Positions 16,709 through 25,855 are shown, numbered from the stretch's first letter. The stretch is 34,322 bases of DNA from an uncultured Thermoleophilia bacterium (GCA_903862845.1 CAIOZS010000235.1:1-34322); one strand, 5' to 3'. A program made the numbers and translations. The notes: generated by a model from the letters alone, not told the origin.

Positions 16709-18396
16709 AAGGTACCTCCTTCGACTCCGACGGCGCCCTCGGCGCCGTCCTCCGCGGCCTGCAACTCGTCGCGCCGCTTGGCGATGACGCTCGAGGCCGT
16801 GCTCTTCGCCGTGGCGTGGCCGGTGAGCGCCAGGATGAACGGCGCCTTCTGCAAACAGTAGACCTCGGTGGGCCGGGTGGCGGTCACCGTGGCCGTGCGA
16901 GGCACCTCCTCGATGAGCGCGATCTCGCCGAAGCCTTCGCCCCGCGTGAGTCGGGCCACCGGGCGTCCCGCGTGGGTGACCTCCACCTCGCCCTCGGCGA
17001 TGGCGCAGTAGAAGTCGCCCTCTTCGCCCTCGCACATCACCGTCTGGCCGGCGGCGTACTCTACGGGTTCCAGGGCGCGCGCCAGCCCCTCGAGCTGGGG
17101 CGCCGGCAGCCTGCCGAAGATGGGGATGGACTGCAGCAGGCGGATCTCCACGTGCGGCACGTCGGCGGCGGCGTCCACGGCGCGCAGCTTGCGCCAGGTC
17201 GCGACGACGACGAGGAGGAACACGACGCCGGTGCCGATCAGCGCCGCGCGCGCGCCGCTCAGGCCGACGAGCACCGGCACGATGATCGACCCGAAGGCGA
17301 GGCCGACGTTCATCAGCGACTCGAGCAGCGAAAAGACGTCGGCCAGCACGTCCGGGGGGGCCGCGCGCTGCAGCAGGATGCGGCCCGTGACGTCCAGCAT
17401 GGTGCGGCCCACGCCGGCCAGCGCCAGCAGCGCGAAGGCGCCGATCACCGTCGGGAAGAGGCCGAGGGCGCCGAGGGCGAGCGCCGCCGTGACCACGCCG
17501 GCGCCCAGCGCCGGTGCCAGACGGCGGCGCGCCACGAGCCCGGCGGTCAGCGCGGCGCCCACGAGGCCGCCGGCGCCGAAGGCCGCGTTCAGGTAGCCGG
17601 CGCCGGACTCGCCCAGGCCGAGCACCGAGATCGAGAGGACGACGTAGAGCACGTCGAGGGCGCCGACCAGGATGTACTGGGCGCCAAGAAGCAGGACGAG
17701 CACGCGTACCGATGGCTCGCGGCGCACGGCGCGGATGCCGGCTCCTACCTGCGCCGTCAGGGAGACCGCCGCGTCGGCTTCGCCGAGGGGCGGCGGTCCG
17801 GGCACGGGGATCACGAGGATCGCGGCGACGAACGCGAGCGCCGCGAGAAAGGCGATGGCGAGCTGTGGCCCGCCCACGCCGAGCAGCACCCCGGCGATCG
17901 CCGGCGCCACAAGGACGCTGCCGTTCTCCGCCCAGCTCGAGACGACGTTGGCCGCGGTCAGTTCGAGCGGCCGGCGCACGATGCTCGGCAGCAGCGCCGA
18001 CTGGGCCGGCCGCGGCACTGTGATCCCCAGATTGATCGCCGGCGCCAGAGCGAAGATCGCCCACGCCGGAGCATCCAGGGTGATCGCCACGGCCACCGCG
18101 GTCATGGCGATCGCCTGCACGAGGTAGCCGACGAGCAGCACGCGGCCCGGCCGCCGCCGGTCGGCCAGGGCGCCGATGTAGGGAGCCAGAAAGATGCAGG
18201 GGATGAGCTGCACCAGGGCCATGACGCCTGCGGCCGTGGCCCCGCCCACCGAGTACGCATACACCAGCAGGCACACCCACACCGCCCACTCGGCGCCGTT
18301 GAAGGCCGCGAAGGCGAGCTCGAGGCGCAGCAGCGTGCGGTTGCGGATGGTCGCCCTGAAGATCGCGATCACCGAAGCGCCCCCCTGTCTTGCCAC
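16705..18396 (-). CDS. MFS transporter fused to a C-terminal cyclic nucleotide-binding domain
   Basis: A 563-residue fusion. Residues 1 to ~410 form a 12-helix major-facilitator permease of the MFS_3/EntS-like type (FRATIRNRTLLRLELAF; loop-2 motif GALADRRRPGRVLL). Residues ~425-535 form a CRP-type cNMP-binding domain (LLQSIPIFGRLPAPQLEGLARAL, then YAAGQTVMCEGEEGDFYCAI). Its phosphate-binding cassette GFGEIALIEEVPRTATVTA keeps the Gly-Glu and Arg that hold cAMP/cGMP. The start is GTG 18396 behind GGAGGCAGGG; GTG 18372 is an alternative. It lies 82 nt after cyclase paralog 2 and overlaps the phosphodiesterase by 4 nt. I infer transport gated by a cyclic nucleotide; the substrate cannot be read from sequence. 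Some MFS-cNBD fusions are known in actinobacteria. Confidence 0.9.
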   Translation of the reverse strand: MARQGGASVIAIFRATIRNRTLLRLELAFAAFNGAEWAVWVCLLVYAYSVGGATAAGVMALVQLIPCIFLAPYIGALADRRRPGRVLLVGYLVQAIAMTAVAVAITLDAPAWAIFALAPAINLGITVPRPAQSALLPSIVRRPLELTAANVVSSWAENGSVLVAPAIAGVLLGVGGPQLAIAFLAALAFVAAILVIPVPGPPPLGEADAAVSLTAQVGAGIRAVRREPSVRVLVLLLGAQYILVGALDVLYVVLSISVLGLGESGAGYLNAAFGAGGLVGAALTAGLVARRRLAPALGAGVVTAALALGALGLFPTVIGAFALLALAGVGRTMLDVTGRILLQRAAPPDVLADVFSLLESLMNVGLAFGSIIVPVLVGLSGARAALIGTGVVFLLVVVATWRKLRAVDAAADVPHVEIRLLQSIPIFGRLPAPQLEGLARALEPVEYAAGQTVMCEGEEGDFYCAIAEGEVEVTHAGRPVARLTRGEGFGEIALIEEVPRTATVTATRPTEVYCLQKAPFILALTGHATAKSTASSVIAKRRDELQAAEDGAEGAVGVEGGTL

Positions 18397-18478
18397 CCCC
18401 TGCCTCCTCTTCCTCCGTCTCTGTCCACGAGACGCACGTCCGCTTTGCCGCTGAACGGACGGGCAGCGCGAGCTCCTG

Positions 18479-21400
18479 TCACGCCCCTCCGACGAGCGCA
18501 CTCGCGAGGAGCTGGTCCGCCTCCGCCAGCGCCGGCCTGGCGCCCAGCCGGGCGAAGATCGCGCGCGCGGCCTCGAGAGGCGCTGCCGCTTCTGGCGCTC
18601 TCTCGAGCGCCACCAGGCAGCGCCCTTGCCCGAACAGCGCCTGGGCCTCCTCGTAGGGCACGCCGAACCCGCGCCAGCGGGCGGCGGCGTCGGCGAAGGC
18701 GGCCGTCGCCTGCGGCAACCGGCCGGCGCTTTCGTCGAGGAGCGCACGAGCCGTGACGAGCGCGTGCTCGCTGAGCGGATAGATGGGCTCCACGCCTTCG
18801 AGGAGGACCTCGACCAGAGCGGCGTCCCCGGCCGCCAGGGAGGTCCGCGCGGCTTGCGGCAGACGCGCTATGAAATCGGAACCGCTCGCCACCTGAGGCG
18901 TCTCGCCGCAAGCCCTGAGCAGGTCCAGCGTCGTTGCCCTGCCGCCGAGGCCCATGCGCACGGCGGCGACGGCAAGCAGGCCACACGCTCCCGCGCACGG
19001 CTCCTCCGTCTGGCCGGCCTTTTCCTCCGCCCACTCGAGAAGGGGCTCAGCCGCCTCGTAGTCGCCGCGGCACGCCAGGAGCAGCAGCTGATTGGTGCGC
19101 ACCCAGAGCAGGTCCCGCACGTCCTCCGTCTCTTCGAGGTCGGGAAGAAGCCCATCCGCCTCGACCAGCGCTTCGTCCCACTCTCCGGACCACAGAAGGT
19201 CATCGACCAGGCCCATGCGCAGCGCCAGCGCCATCTGCTCGACGCCACGGCGCTGCGCCGCCTCAAGCCCCTCCCTTCGCAACCGCAGCGCCGCGGCCGG
19301 GCCTTCGAAGAGGGAGAGCGAGGTCGCGTAGTTGAAAGCCATCACGGCGGCGTCGTAGCCGAGGCCGCGCGCCTTGGCGGCGTCGAGCGCCTCGCGACAG
19401 TCGTCCAGACCTCCGGCGTCGCCGCTGTCGCAGCGCGCTCCCCCACGATAGCCGAGCGCCGGGACCAGCGTCGGCAGATCGAGACGCTGCGACAGCTCGA
19501 TGGCGCGCTCGGCGACGGCGATCACCGCCTCGTGGTCCCCCAGGACCGCGAGCTCGGCGGCGCGGCCCGTGTACACCGTGGCGGTCTCGGCGGACGGCGG
19601 CTCGCCGTCGGCGAGCGCCAGCGCCTGCGCGGCGACCTCATGGGCAGAGGGCTCGCCGAGATGGTCCAGAGCGAGTGAGCGGCGCATCATCACGGCCGCC
19701 GCCGCCGCGGTCGCGTGCTGAGCACGCAGGCCGTCGATGGCGATCAGCGACGCGTCCGCCGCCTCGCGAAAGCGTCCGCGCCGCTGCAGCGCCTCGCTCC
19801 AGCGAGCCAGCAGCGGCGGCCGCCGTTCAGCCTGCTGAGGCACAATCTCCAGAGCGCGCCCGTAGTGCCGCTCGGCGGCGGCGACGTCCAGGCCCATGGC
19901 GCGGTCGCCGGCCAGCGACAGGAAGCGCACGGCGGGATCCAGCACCTTCGCCGCCAGCTCCTCGGCCCTGGACGCCCTGGCGAGCTCGAGCGAGGTCGCG
20001 TAGTGGTGCGCGAGCAGCTCCGCCATGTCCGCCGCCCGGTCGCCTGCCTTGGCCTCGATCCAGCCGCCCACGACGGCGTGTTTGGTGGCGCGCGCGGCGC
20101 GCGGCAGTTGCTGGTAGGCCACGTCCCGCGCGACCCCGTGCCAGAACATGAACTCCGCTTCGCCCGCGAAGGACGAGGCCCTCACGGGCCGCACCAGGCG
20201 CCGGCCGGCCAAGGCCCGCAGCCCCGCGGCGACAGTCGCGCCATCACTCCCGCCAAGCGCCTCGACCACGCCGGTCCAGAACGAGCGGCCGGCGACCGCC
20301 GCGTCCGCGAGCATCGCCTTGTGCTCCAGCGGAAGCTGGTCGAGACGGGCGCCGATCAAGGCCTGCATCGAGTCGGGCAGCGGAATCTGCGCGCCCTTCC
20401 TGAGCCGCAGGCCGTCGGCGGCGGGTTCGAGCAGCTCGCGGTCGATCAGCAGCCGCGTGAACTCCTCGGCGTACAGCGGATTGCCGCTGGCGCGTTCGAG
20501 GACGACGTCCTGCACCTCGGCCGGCAGCGCCACCACCTCCAGCAATCCGGAGACCAGCTTTGTGGTCTCGCGCGTCGAGAGCGGCGGCACGTCGATGCGC
20601 TCTGTCCAGTGCGAGCCCGAGGCGAAGTCGGGAGCGTGCTCAAACACGTCCGCGCGGGTGAGACCGACGACCAGAAGAGGGGACTCCCCGACGTTCTCCG
20701 CGAGATCGTCGAGGAAGGCCAGCAGCGCCTCGTCGGCCCAGTGCAGGTCTTCGAATACGAGCACGGTGGTGTGCGCGCGCGCGATGTGCTCAAGATAGCG
20801 CCGCCAGCCGGTGAAGTTCTCGTCGCGCGACGCAGGCTGAGACTCGAGGCCGAGAAGCGGACGCAGGCGCTGGCGGAACCATTCGCGGTCTGGGCCCTCG
20901 GGCAGCACTTCGTCGAGCTTCGCGACCACGGTGCCGGCGTCGTCGGAGTCGAAAATGCCGGCATCTGCTTTAAGGATCTCGCCCAGCGCCCAGAAGGTGA
21001 CGCCCTCGCCGTAGGGGGGGCAACCTCCCTGGCGCCACCTGACGACGTCGGGGTAGTCGTCGATGTACGAGGAGAGCTCACTGAGGATGCGCGACTTGCC
21101 GATGCCGGGCTCACCGACGAGAAGCACGAACTGCGCGGCGTGCGACGCGGTCGCCTTCTCGAACAGCCCTTTGAGCAGCGCGAGCTCGCGCTCGCGCCCG
21201 ACGAACGGCGTGGCGTAGTCGCGCGCGGACTCCGCCCCCGTGCGTGCCTTGGCTGCCGTGGCCAGCCACGCCGGCACGGGTTCTGCCTTGCCTTTCAGGG
21301 CGATGGGCTCGAGCTGCTCCCAGTCGAAAGCTCGAGCCGTGAGCGCCTGTGTCGTCATCCCGACAACCACGCCCATCGGCGGCGCCGCCCCCTGCAGCCG

Positions 21401-21892
21401 CGCCGCCGTATTGACGGCGTCGCCGGTGAGAAAGGTCTCGCCCGAGTCCGGGTCCACGTTGAGGCGCACGTACACCTCGCCGGTGTTGACGCCCACGCGC
21501 ACGCGCAGCGGCTCGCCGCCGAGCGGCGTCAGATCGCGCATCTCCTGGACGAGCCTGAGGCCGGCGCGCACAGCGCGCTCCGCATCGTCCTCGTGCACCA
21601 CCGGCACGCCGAACACGGCCACCACGGCGTCGCCGATGAACTTCTCCACGACGCCGCCGCACGAGTTGACCACGCGCCGTGCCATGCGGTTGTACTCGCG
21701 CAGCATGCGATCGACGTCTTCCGCGTCGGAGGCCTCCGATGCGGCGGTGTAGTTGACGATGTCGCAGAACAGCGTGGTGACCAGCCGGCGTTCTTCGGGC
21801 AGCAGACGCTTGGCCGCGAACGGCGATCCGCAGTGCGGGCAGAACTTGAAGCCGTCCGGGCTCTCTGCGTCGCAGAAGGAGCAGGTCAGCAC
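18479..21892 (-). CDS. Zinc-ribbon / class III cyclase-homology / AAA ATPase / TPR protein (paralog 2)
   Basis: A 1,137-residue regulator with the same order as paralogs 1 and 3: zinc ribbon (Cys4, 7, 18, 21), cyclase-homology domain (about 33-190), ATPase with GEPGIGKS and TVLVFEDLHWAD, and a TPR-like C-terminal half. Metal Asp44 and Asp88, Lys84, Asn161 and Arg165 are present, with Phe154 at the purine-specifying Asp position. The start is GTG 21892 (VLTCSFC), aligned with paralog 3 and preceded by GCGGAGG; the frame stays open a further 90 codons upstream, but that part is Pro/Arg rich and homologous to nothing. The stop is followed after 82 nt by the MFS-cNBD gene. If active it would make the ligand for that transporter; if the cyclase domain is inactive it may only bind nucleotide and act through its ATPase and TPRs. 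Confidence 0.87.
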   Translation of the reverse strand: MLTCSFCDAESPDGFKFCPHCGSPFAAKRLLPEERRLVTTLFCDIVNYTAASEASDAEDVDRMLREYNRMARRVVNSCGGVVEKFIGDAVVAVFGVPVVHEDDAERAVRAGLRLVQEMRDLTPLGGEPLRVRVGVNTGEVYVRLNVDPDSGETFLTGDAVNTAARLQGAAPPMGVVVGMTTQALTARAFDWEQLEPIALKGKAEPVPAWLATAAKARTGAESARDYATPFVGRERELALLKGLFEKATASHAAQFVLLVGEPGIGKSRILSELSSYIDDYPDVVRWRQGGCPPYGEGVTFWALGEILKADAGIFDSDDAGTVVAKLDEVLPEGPDREWFRQRLRPLLGLESQPASRDENFTGWRRYLEHIARAHTTVLVFEDLHWADEALLAFLDDLAENVGESPLLVVGLTRADVFEHAPDFASGSHWTERIDVPPLSTRETTKLVSGLLEVVALPAEVQDVVLERASGNPLYAEEFTRLLIDRELLEPAADGLRLRKGAQIPLPDSMQALIGARLDQLPLEHKAMLADAAVAGRSFWTGVVEALGGSDGATVAAGLRALAGRRLVRPVRASSFAGEAEFMFWHGVARDVAYQQLPRAARATKHAVVGGWIEAKAGDRAADMAELLAHHYATSLELARASRAEELAAKVLDPAVRFLSLAGDRAMGLDVAAAERHYGRALEIVPQQAERRPPLLARWSEALQRRGRFREAADASLIAIDGLRAQHATAAAAAVMMRRSLALDHLGEPSAHEVAAQALALADGEPPSAETATVYTGRAAELAVLGDHEAVIAVAERAIELSQRLDLPTLVPALGYRGGARCDSGDAGGLDDCREALDAAKARGLGYDAAVMAFNYATSLSLFEGPAAALRLRREGLEAAQRRGVEQMALALRMGLVDDLLWSGEWDEALVEADGLLPDLEETEDVRDLLWVRTNQLLLLACRGDYEAAEPLLEWAEEKAGQTEEPCAGACGLLAVAAVRMGLGGRATTLDLLRACGETPQVASGSDFIARLPQAARTSLAAGDAALVEVLLEGVEPIYPLSEHALVTARALLDESAGRLPQATAAFADAAARWRGFGVPYEEAQALFGQGRCLVALERAPEAAAPLEAARAIFARLGARPALAEADQLLASALVGGA

Positions 21893-22005
21893 GGGAGGCC
21901 TCCGCAAACGCGAGGGGAAGACGGCCAGGTCGAGCCGTTGCGGCGCAGCGATCTGTCGCGCCGGTCGCAGGTCGAAATGCCGTACCGATGACCCCGCTGC
22001 GTCAT
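21886..22005 (-). CDS. Probable 39-aa leader ORF coupled to cyclase paralog 2
   Basis: It begins at ATG 22005 behind an excellent GGGAGGGAAGCC ribosome site, better than the cyclase's own. It ends ...LPC with its TGA inside the cyclase start (GTGCTGA). The peptide is Arg-rich with two Cys and a Trp (MTQRGHRYGISTC...). The same GTGCTGA junction occurs at paralog 3. I infer translational coupling or leader control; no domain is recognised. Confidence 0.5.
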   Translation of the reverse strand: MTQRGHRYGISTCDRRDRSLRRNGSTWPSSPRVCGGLPC

Positions 22006-22089
22006 GGCTTCCCTCCCCCCCCGCACTGTAGCCGAGCCGGGGTAGGTACGGCAACGGATGCGCGGAGAATGTCAGCCGGATGGCGCGGG

Positions 22090-22127
22090 AGGCGGGCGGG
22101 GGAGGCTCACGCCTCCCCCGCCCGCCT
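22090..22127. terminator. 17-bp GC-rich hairpin between the NHL gene and cyclase paralog 2
   Basis: Arms 22090-22106 and 22111-22127 are perfect reverse complements around the loop TCAC. It lies 36 nt past the NHL-protein stop on the minus strand and before the leader ORF. There is no T tract, so it is a terminator by position and strength only. Confidence 0.65.
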
Positions 22128-22162
22128 GCGCTCGTCCGGGCACTGGTGGCCTCAGGCCACAC

Positions 22163-24868
22163 TCACCAGCGCACCCTGATGAACGAGACGTCGGTGCCCG
22201 TCCTGGACGTGCTCGACGAGGCCGCCCGCGCCGTCTTGCCGGCGGCGCCCGCAACCGCCGGCCTCGCACTGACCGCGAACCGCACGGTCATCGACCCCGG
22301 CTTGGCCGTGGCCCAGCCGGGGATCAGCGAGGGCAGGTCCTTGCAGCTGAAGTTGTAGTGGTAGACGCCGTTGCCGTCGTACACGAAGCGCATCGACGAG
22401 GTGGGCTGCAACCCGACCGGAACCACTTCGCTGGTGCCGGCGTCGTCCTGGAGGCCGGTGTGCAGGCCGAGGACGTCGAGCCTCACGTCGAGGCCGGTGA
22501 CGGGCCGCCCGGCGCCGTCCACGATCTTGATCTTCAGCGGGACCGTCTGATTGCCGTTGAAGATCGACGTGCAGTCGAGGTTGACCGGCTGCTGCAGCCC
22601 GGGGCTCACGTACTGCACACGGTAGTAGCGGATCATGTCGGAGGACGCGCCGCCCACGGTGGCGTGGATCCACAGGGCGTAGATGCCCGGCGTGGGACAC
22701 TTGACCTGGGTCGTGAACTCCTGGCTCACGTCGTCGTACTGCTTGGCGAGCAGCGTCCAGCCACTGTCCACGATGGGCAGTGGCATCGTGTCCGTAACCG
22801 CTTTGAACTTGGCTGTGACCTGGCTCTCGGCGGCACCCGGCACCGAGAAGCGGATCGTCGAGTCACCCATGAGAGCGTCGCTGTTGCCCGCCTGGGCGTC
22901 GGCGAACGTCTCGGCGAGGGGCTGCGTGGCGCCGAGCGGCGTGGTGGGCAGGGGCAGGGTGATCGCCGGTCCGTTTTCAACCACGTACTTGACCGTCTTC
23001 GTCGTCACGTGTCCGACCCAATCGTACACGGTCACTTCGAAGGTCTTGGCGCCAAGGGAGGACGTGTCGAAGGTGCCTTCGGCCGGCGTCGAAGCATCCC
23101 AGTCGACGCCGGACAGCGGGTCGCTCGCGCTCCACACCGCCGTCGGGTCAGGGCCGAGCTTGTAGTGGGCGCCCTCGGCCGGCGTGGTGACCGTCAGGTT
23201 CGGGGCCGAGAGGTCGATGCCCACGTCCACCGTGACGGGCGGGCTCTCGACGTTGCCCGCGACGTCGACGGCGCGGGCGATGACCGTGTGCAGGCCCTCG
23301 CCGCTCACGTCCGCGAAGAGCCCGTGCTCCGGCCAGTACGGCGCGATGTTGGGCAACTGCTGCCACGCTGCCGCAGCCGGCGGGGTGGCGGGGTCGATCT
23401 GGTACTCGACTCGGTCGAGGCCGGAGAGATCGAGGTTCCAGCTGTAGGCCGCCAGCGGCCACGGCTCGAAGACCGACCAGAACTCCATCTGAAGTGGCGT
23501 GTAGTCGTACCAGATCGACGAGTGCTCCAGGTCCGGCGGGAAGATCTGGCTCTCCGGAGCAGCCGAGTCGATCTGCACCCCGGTTTCGTTCCACTCGGAG
23601 GAGTGCCCGTTGGAATCGGTCGCCATGGAGACGAGCGAGTACTGGCCATCGCCGGGCGTGGGCACCGCCAGGTTGAGGGTCGCCCCTTCGGTGGTCCCGG
23701 AGGCGAGCTCCGTCTCTCCGCGTGAGAGTATCCAGTCGATGCGGTCGACGGCGTCGTCCGGGTCGCTGGCCGTCAGGTGGGCCGTGACCGGTCCGATGAA
23801 CCAACCGGTCTCCGCTCCGTTCACGCCGGTGGGACCTGACAAGCTGCAGTCGATGGCAGGCGCCGTGCTGTCCGGAGGCGCGGACGCCGGAGTGAACGCC
23901 TCTACGCGGCCGTCGTGGCCTGACGGCTGCCCGTCGCCGACGTAAACCGTCCCATCGGGACCGACCGCCACCGTCCACGGCATATAGAATTCGCCGGGGG
24001 CTGCACCGTCGTCAGTGCCAGATGTGCCAAACTGGGTGACGAGGGCGCCGTCCTCCGTAAACACGTCGACCCAGCCATTGTATTGGTCGGCCACGTAGAC
24101 GAGACCGCTGGCCTGGTCGATGGCGATCCCACCGCAACTGTTGGTGGTTTTCCCAGGGAGGGCGGGCAGGGGGTCCCACGTCGCCAGCGACGCGCCCGTG
24201 CTCGTGAACTTGAACACGCAGCCTTGCCACCTCGAGACAGCGCTCGCAGCATCGTCACAGACGTACACGTTGCCGTCTTCATCAAGAGCCAGCCAGTAGG
24301 GGTCGACAAAGGACGAACACGTGAATGAGCTCACGTAGGCGCCAGTGGAGTCGAGCTCGTCGACGGACTTCGTGCTGCCGTAGGCAGCCACCCACACGTG
24401 TCCGGCCCCGTCAACGGCCATGCCGGTCGGTTGCCAGAGGGTCGGGTCAGCAAGCCAGCTCGCGGTGATCTTCTGCACGAAGGTCCCATCGAGCGAGAAG
24501 ACCTGGATGCAATTCGCCCGGGGGTCGATATCGGACACCCACAGCTCATTGCCTCGCACGACGACGCCCCAAGGCGTCCGAAACTGCCCTTCAGCACCTG
24601 CGGTGCCCTGACTGCCGATCGTCAAGAGGTAGTTGCCGCTGGGGTCGAACTTGTTGACTCCACCGTCCTGATCGGCCGCATAGACATTGCCGGCGCTATC
24701 CACCGCGATCCCCTCCGGCATCCCAAAGCCGGCCGTCGTGTACTGACGCAAGAACTGGTAGGTGGGCGTATCGGCGCGCGCCGCCGCGGGCAACATCGCC
24801 GCCAGCATGACGACGCAGAGGCCGGTGAACACGGCGAGTCCCGCCGCTCGAAATCGATGGACCTTCAT
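22163..24868 (-). CDS. Secreted NHL-repeat beta-propeller protein with Ig-like domains
   Basis: A 901-residue exported protein. The start ATG at 24868 has GGAGGGGG 10 nt upstream. Residues 1 to ~32 are a Sec signal peptide (MKVHRFR, hydrophobic core, AAARA cleavage). Residues ~45-330 carry NHL-type repeats such as MPEGIAVDSAGNVYAADQDG, PTGMAVDGAGHVWVAAYG, GGIAIDQASGLVYVADQYNG and PWTVAVGPDGTVYVGDG. They are consistent with a six-bladed propeller. After a short linker come Ig-like/bacterial Ig modules (PAIDCSLSG..., SAPNLTVTTPAEGA..., VDGAGRPVTGLDVRLDV). No sortase motif, S-layer anchor or C-terminal membrane helix is seen. A role in surface or carbohydrate/protein binding is plausible; none is shown. 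It appears monocistronic. Confidence 0.88.
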   Translation of the reverse strand: MKVHRFRAAGLAVFTGLCVVMLAAMLPAAARADTPTYQFLRQYTTAGFGMPEGIAVDSAGNVYAADQDGGVNKFDPSGNYLLTIGSQGTAGAEGQFRTPWGVVVRGNELWVSDIDPRANCIQVFSLDGTFVQKITASWLADPTLWQPTGMAVDGAGHVWVAAYGSTKSVDELDSTGAYVSSFTCSSFVDPYWLALDEDGNVYVCDDAASAVSRWQGCVFKFTSTGASLATWDPLPALPGKTTNSCGGIAIDQASGLVYVADQYNGWVDVFTEDGALVTQFGTSGTDDGAAPGEFYMPWTVAVGPDGTVYVGDGQPSGHDGRVEAFTPASAPPDSTAPAIDCSLSGPTGVNGAETGWFIGPVTAHLTASDPDDAVDRIDWILSRGETELASGTTEGATLNLAVPTPGDGQYSLVSMATDSNGHSSEWNETGVQIDSAAPESQIFPPDLEHSSIWYDYTPLQMEFWSVFEPWPLAAYSWNLDLSGLDRVEYQIDPATPPAAAAWQQLPNIAPYWPEHGLFADVSGEGLHTVIARAVDVAGNVESPPVTVDVGIDLSAPNLTVTTPAEGAHYKLGPDPTAVWSASDPLSGVDWDASTPAEGTFDTSSLGAKTFEVTVYDWVGHVTTKTVKYVVENGPAITLPLPTTPLGATQPLAETFADAQAGNSDALMGDSTIRFSVPGAAESQVTAKFKAVTDTMPLPIVDSGWTLLAKQYDDVSQEFTTQVKCPTPGIYALWIHATVGGASSDMIRYYRVQYVSPGLQQPVNLDCTSIFNGNQTVPLKIKIVDGAGRPVTGLDVRLDVLGLHTGLQDDAGTSEVVPVGLQPTSSMRFVYDGNGVYHYNFSCKDLPSLIPGWATAKPGSMTVRFAVSARPAVAGAAGKTARAASSSTSRTGTDVSFIRVRW

Positions 24869-25011
24869 TGTGCTACCCCCTCCGGTGACACAGCGGTGAT
24901 GGCGCGGCGACGTCGTGAGCCGCGCGGACCAGAAGAATGTGGCGTCGATGACGCCTCGCCAGATCACGTCATAGGCTCCTCCACAGCGCGAGCCGGCGTC
25001 CTTAAGCAGGC

Positions 25012-25034
25012 AGACCGGCCGTGAAGGCCGGTCT
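25012..25034. terminator. 9-bp hairpin upstream of the NHL gene
   Basis: AGACCGGCC (25012-25020) pairs with GGCCGGTCT (25026-25034) around GTGAA. There is no T tract on either side. It may terminate transcription coming from the 4-Cys copy 2 region before the NHL gene. Confidence 0.4.
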
Positions 25035-25159
25035 CACCATTGACTCCCCGCCGGACTGAGGTGACCGCATGAATCGTCCGCCGGATCTCGATCTCCTGGG
25101 GCGCCGTCGCTCTCGCGCAGCTTGTGATGGTTTCTACGACCTCGAGCGCAAGAATGTCA

Positions 25160-25305
25160 ACATGCCATGCGTCGCCGGGTCGGCAACACCGCCGCGCGGC
25201 GGCCGGCGAGCTGACGGGTGCCAGCTGCTCGCCGGCCGTGTCGGGTCCCGTCAGACGGGCGTGGGCACCGGCGACGAAGCTGATGCTGCGGAAGTCCCGG
25301 TTCGT
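25160..25305 (-). pseudogene. Possible decayed third copy of the 4-Cys gene (start lost)
   Basis: The evidence is mainly at the 5' end. At 25305, GGAGGGGAGGCGTC precedes ACGAACCGGGACT, where copy 2 (25789) has GGGGGCGTC and ATGAAGCCGGACT. The start codon would have changed from ATG to ACG. Palindrome site C lies 68 nt upstream, as for the other copies. Downstream similarity is not convincing and the four-Cys motif is not visible in frame, so this may be only a duplicated promoter/start region. Confidence 0.3.
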
Positions 25306-25372
25306 GACGCCTCCCCTCCCGAGTTACGGAGCCTCTCGGGAACAAACCTACGGCGCGCCCGGAGCCCGGGCA

Positions 25373-25389
25373 TCACCCTTTTGGGGTGA
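25373..25389. promoter_or_regulatory. 17-nt palindrome (site C)
   Basis: TCACCCTTTTGGGGTGA: the same TCACCC-N5-GGGTGA frame as sites A and B, with a different centre. It is 68 nt before the ACG at 25305. Confidence 0.45.
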
Positions 25390-25576
25390 CTGCCGCTGCG
25401 CCGCGACGGCGCGCGCGCGCGGGGCACGCGGGCCTTCGTGGCGCGCGCGGGGTGCATAGCGGGGGTGGTGCGGCGTGGGCGCGCAGCCCCGCAGGAGCGG
25501 GGTCACGTGCGCGGCGGCGAGAGCTCCGTCGGTAGCGACGCCCGCCTCGCGAGCCGGGAACGGAAACGGTCCGCCG

Positions 25577-25789
25577 TCAGGTCCTCGGGGCGAACCGCCC
25601 GCACGCCGGCTGACCGGCGCCGATCACCTGTCCGACGCGCAGCCCTTCGGGGAGCGTGCAGAAGACGCACGACTGCAGCGCGAAGCACTGCGCGTGGCGA
25701 CAATCGACGCAGACGCGCGGGGCGCGCGATGTCGCCCCGTGGGCAAGGATGATGCCACGACGGTTGGCGATGTGAGAGTCCGGCTTCAT
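25577..25789 (-). CDS. Small 4-Cys protein, unknown function (copy 2)
   Basis: A 70-residue paralog of the protein at 14372-14674. The start ATG at 25789 follows GCAGGGGGCGTC. The shared core has Cys at the same C-x2-C-x13-C-x18-C spacing (VCVDCRHAQCFALQ, then FCTLPEG, then GQPACGRF), with two additional Cys in the middle of this copy. The AQxFAxQ helix between Cys pairs and the G-x2-PAC ending are the most conserved elements. A zinc-knuckle or Fe-S role is inferred from the Cys pattern only. No targeting signal is seen. Palindrome site B lies 67 nt upstream. Upstream on the same strand is the DUF3870 gene. Confidence 0.72.
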   Translation of the reverse strand: MKPDSHIANRRGIILAHGATSRAPRVCVDCRHAQCFALQSCVFCTLPEGLRVGQVIGAGQPACGRFAPRT

Positions 25790-25855
25790 GACGCCCCCTG
25801 CCTTGCGTGGACGACGACCTCACAGGGACCGTATGCGTTCGCGGCGACGCGTTCC

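Larger units (their letters stand above)
24869..25576. other. 700-nt region between the NHL gene and 4-Cys copy 2: no intact gene
   Basis: A plus-strand frame (ATG 25069, GAGGTG upstream, 106 codons) has no recognisable product and low-complexity composition. The stretch does hold a hairpin (25012-25034), a probable decayed third 4-Cys copy (up to 25305) and palindrome site C (25373-25389). Part of it is therefore degenerate coding and regulatory DNA. Confidence 0.5.

Noticed and set aside
16709-18289. Fusion of the phosphodiesterase with a long upstream frame
   Set aside because: That frame is a shadow of the MFS-cNBD gene. The GTGA overlap gives the start.
25069-25389. 106-residue plus-strand ORF with a fair ribosome site
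   Set aside because: No recognisable domain, composition like the shadow frames, and it overlaps the decayed 4-Cys region and palindrome C.
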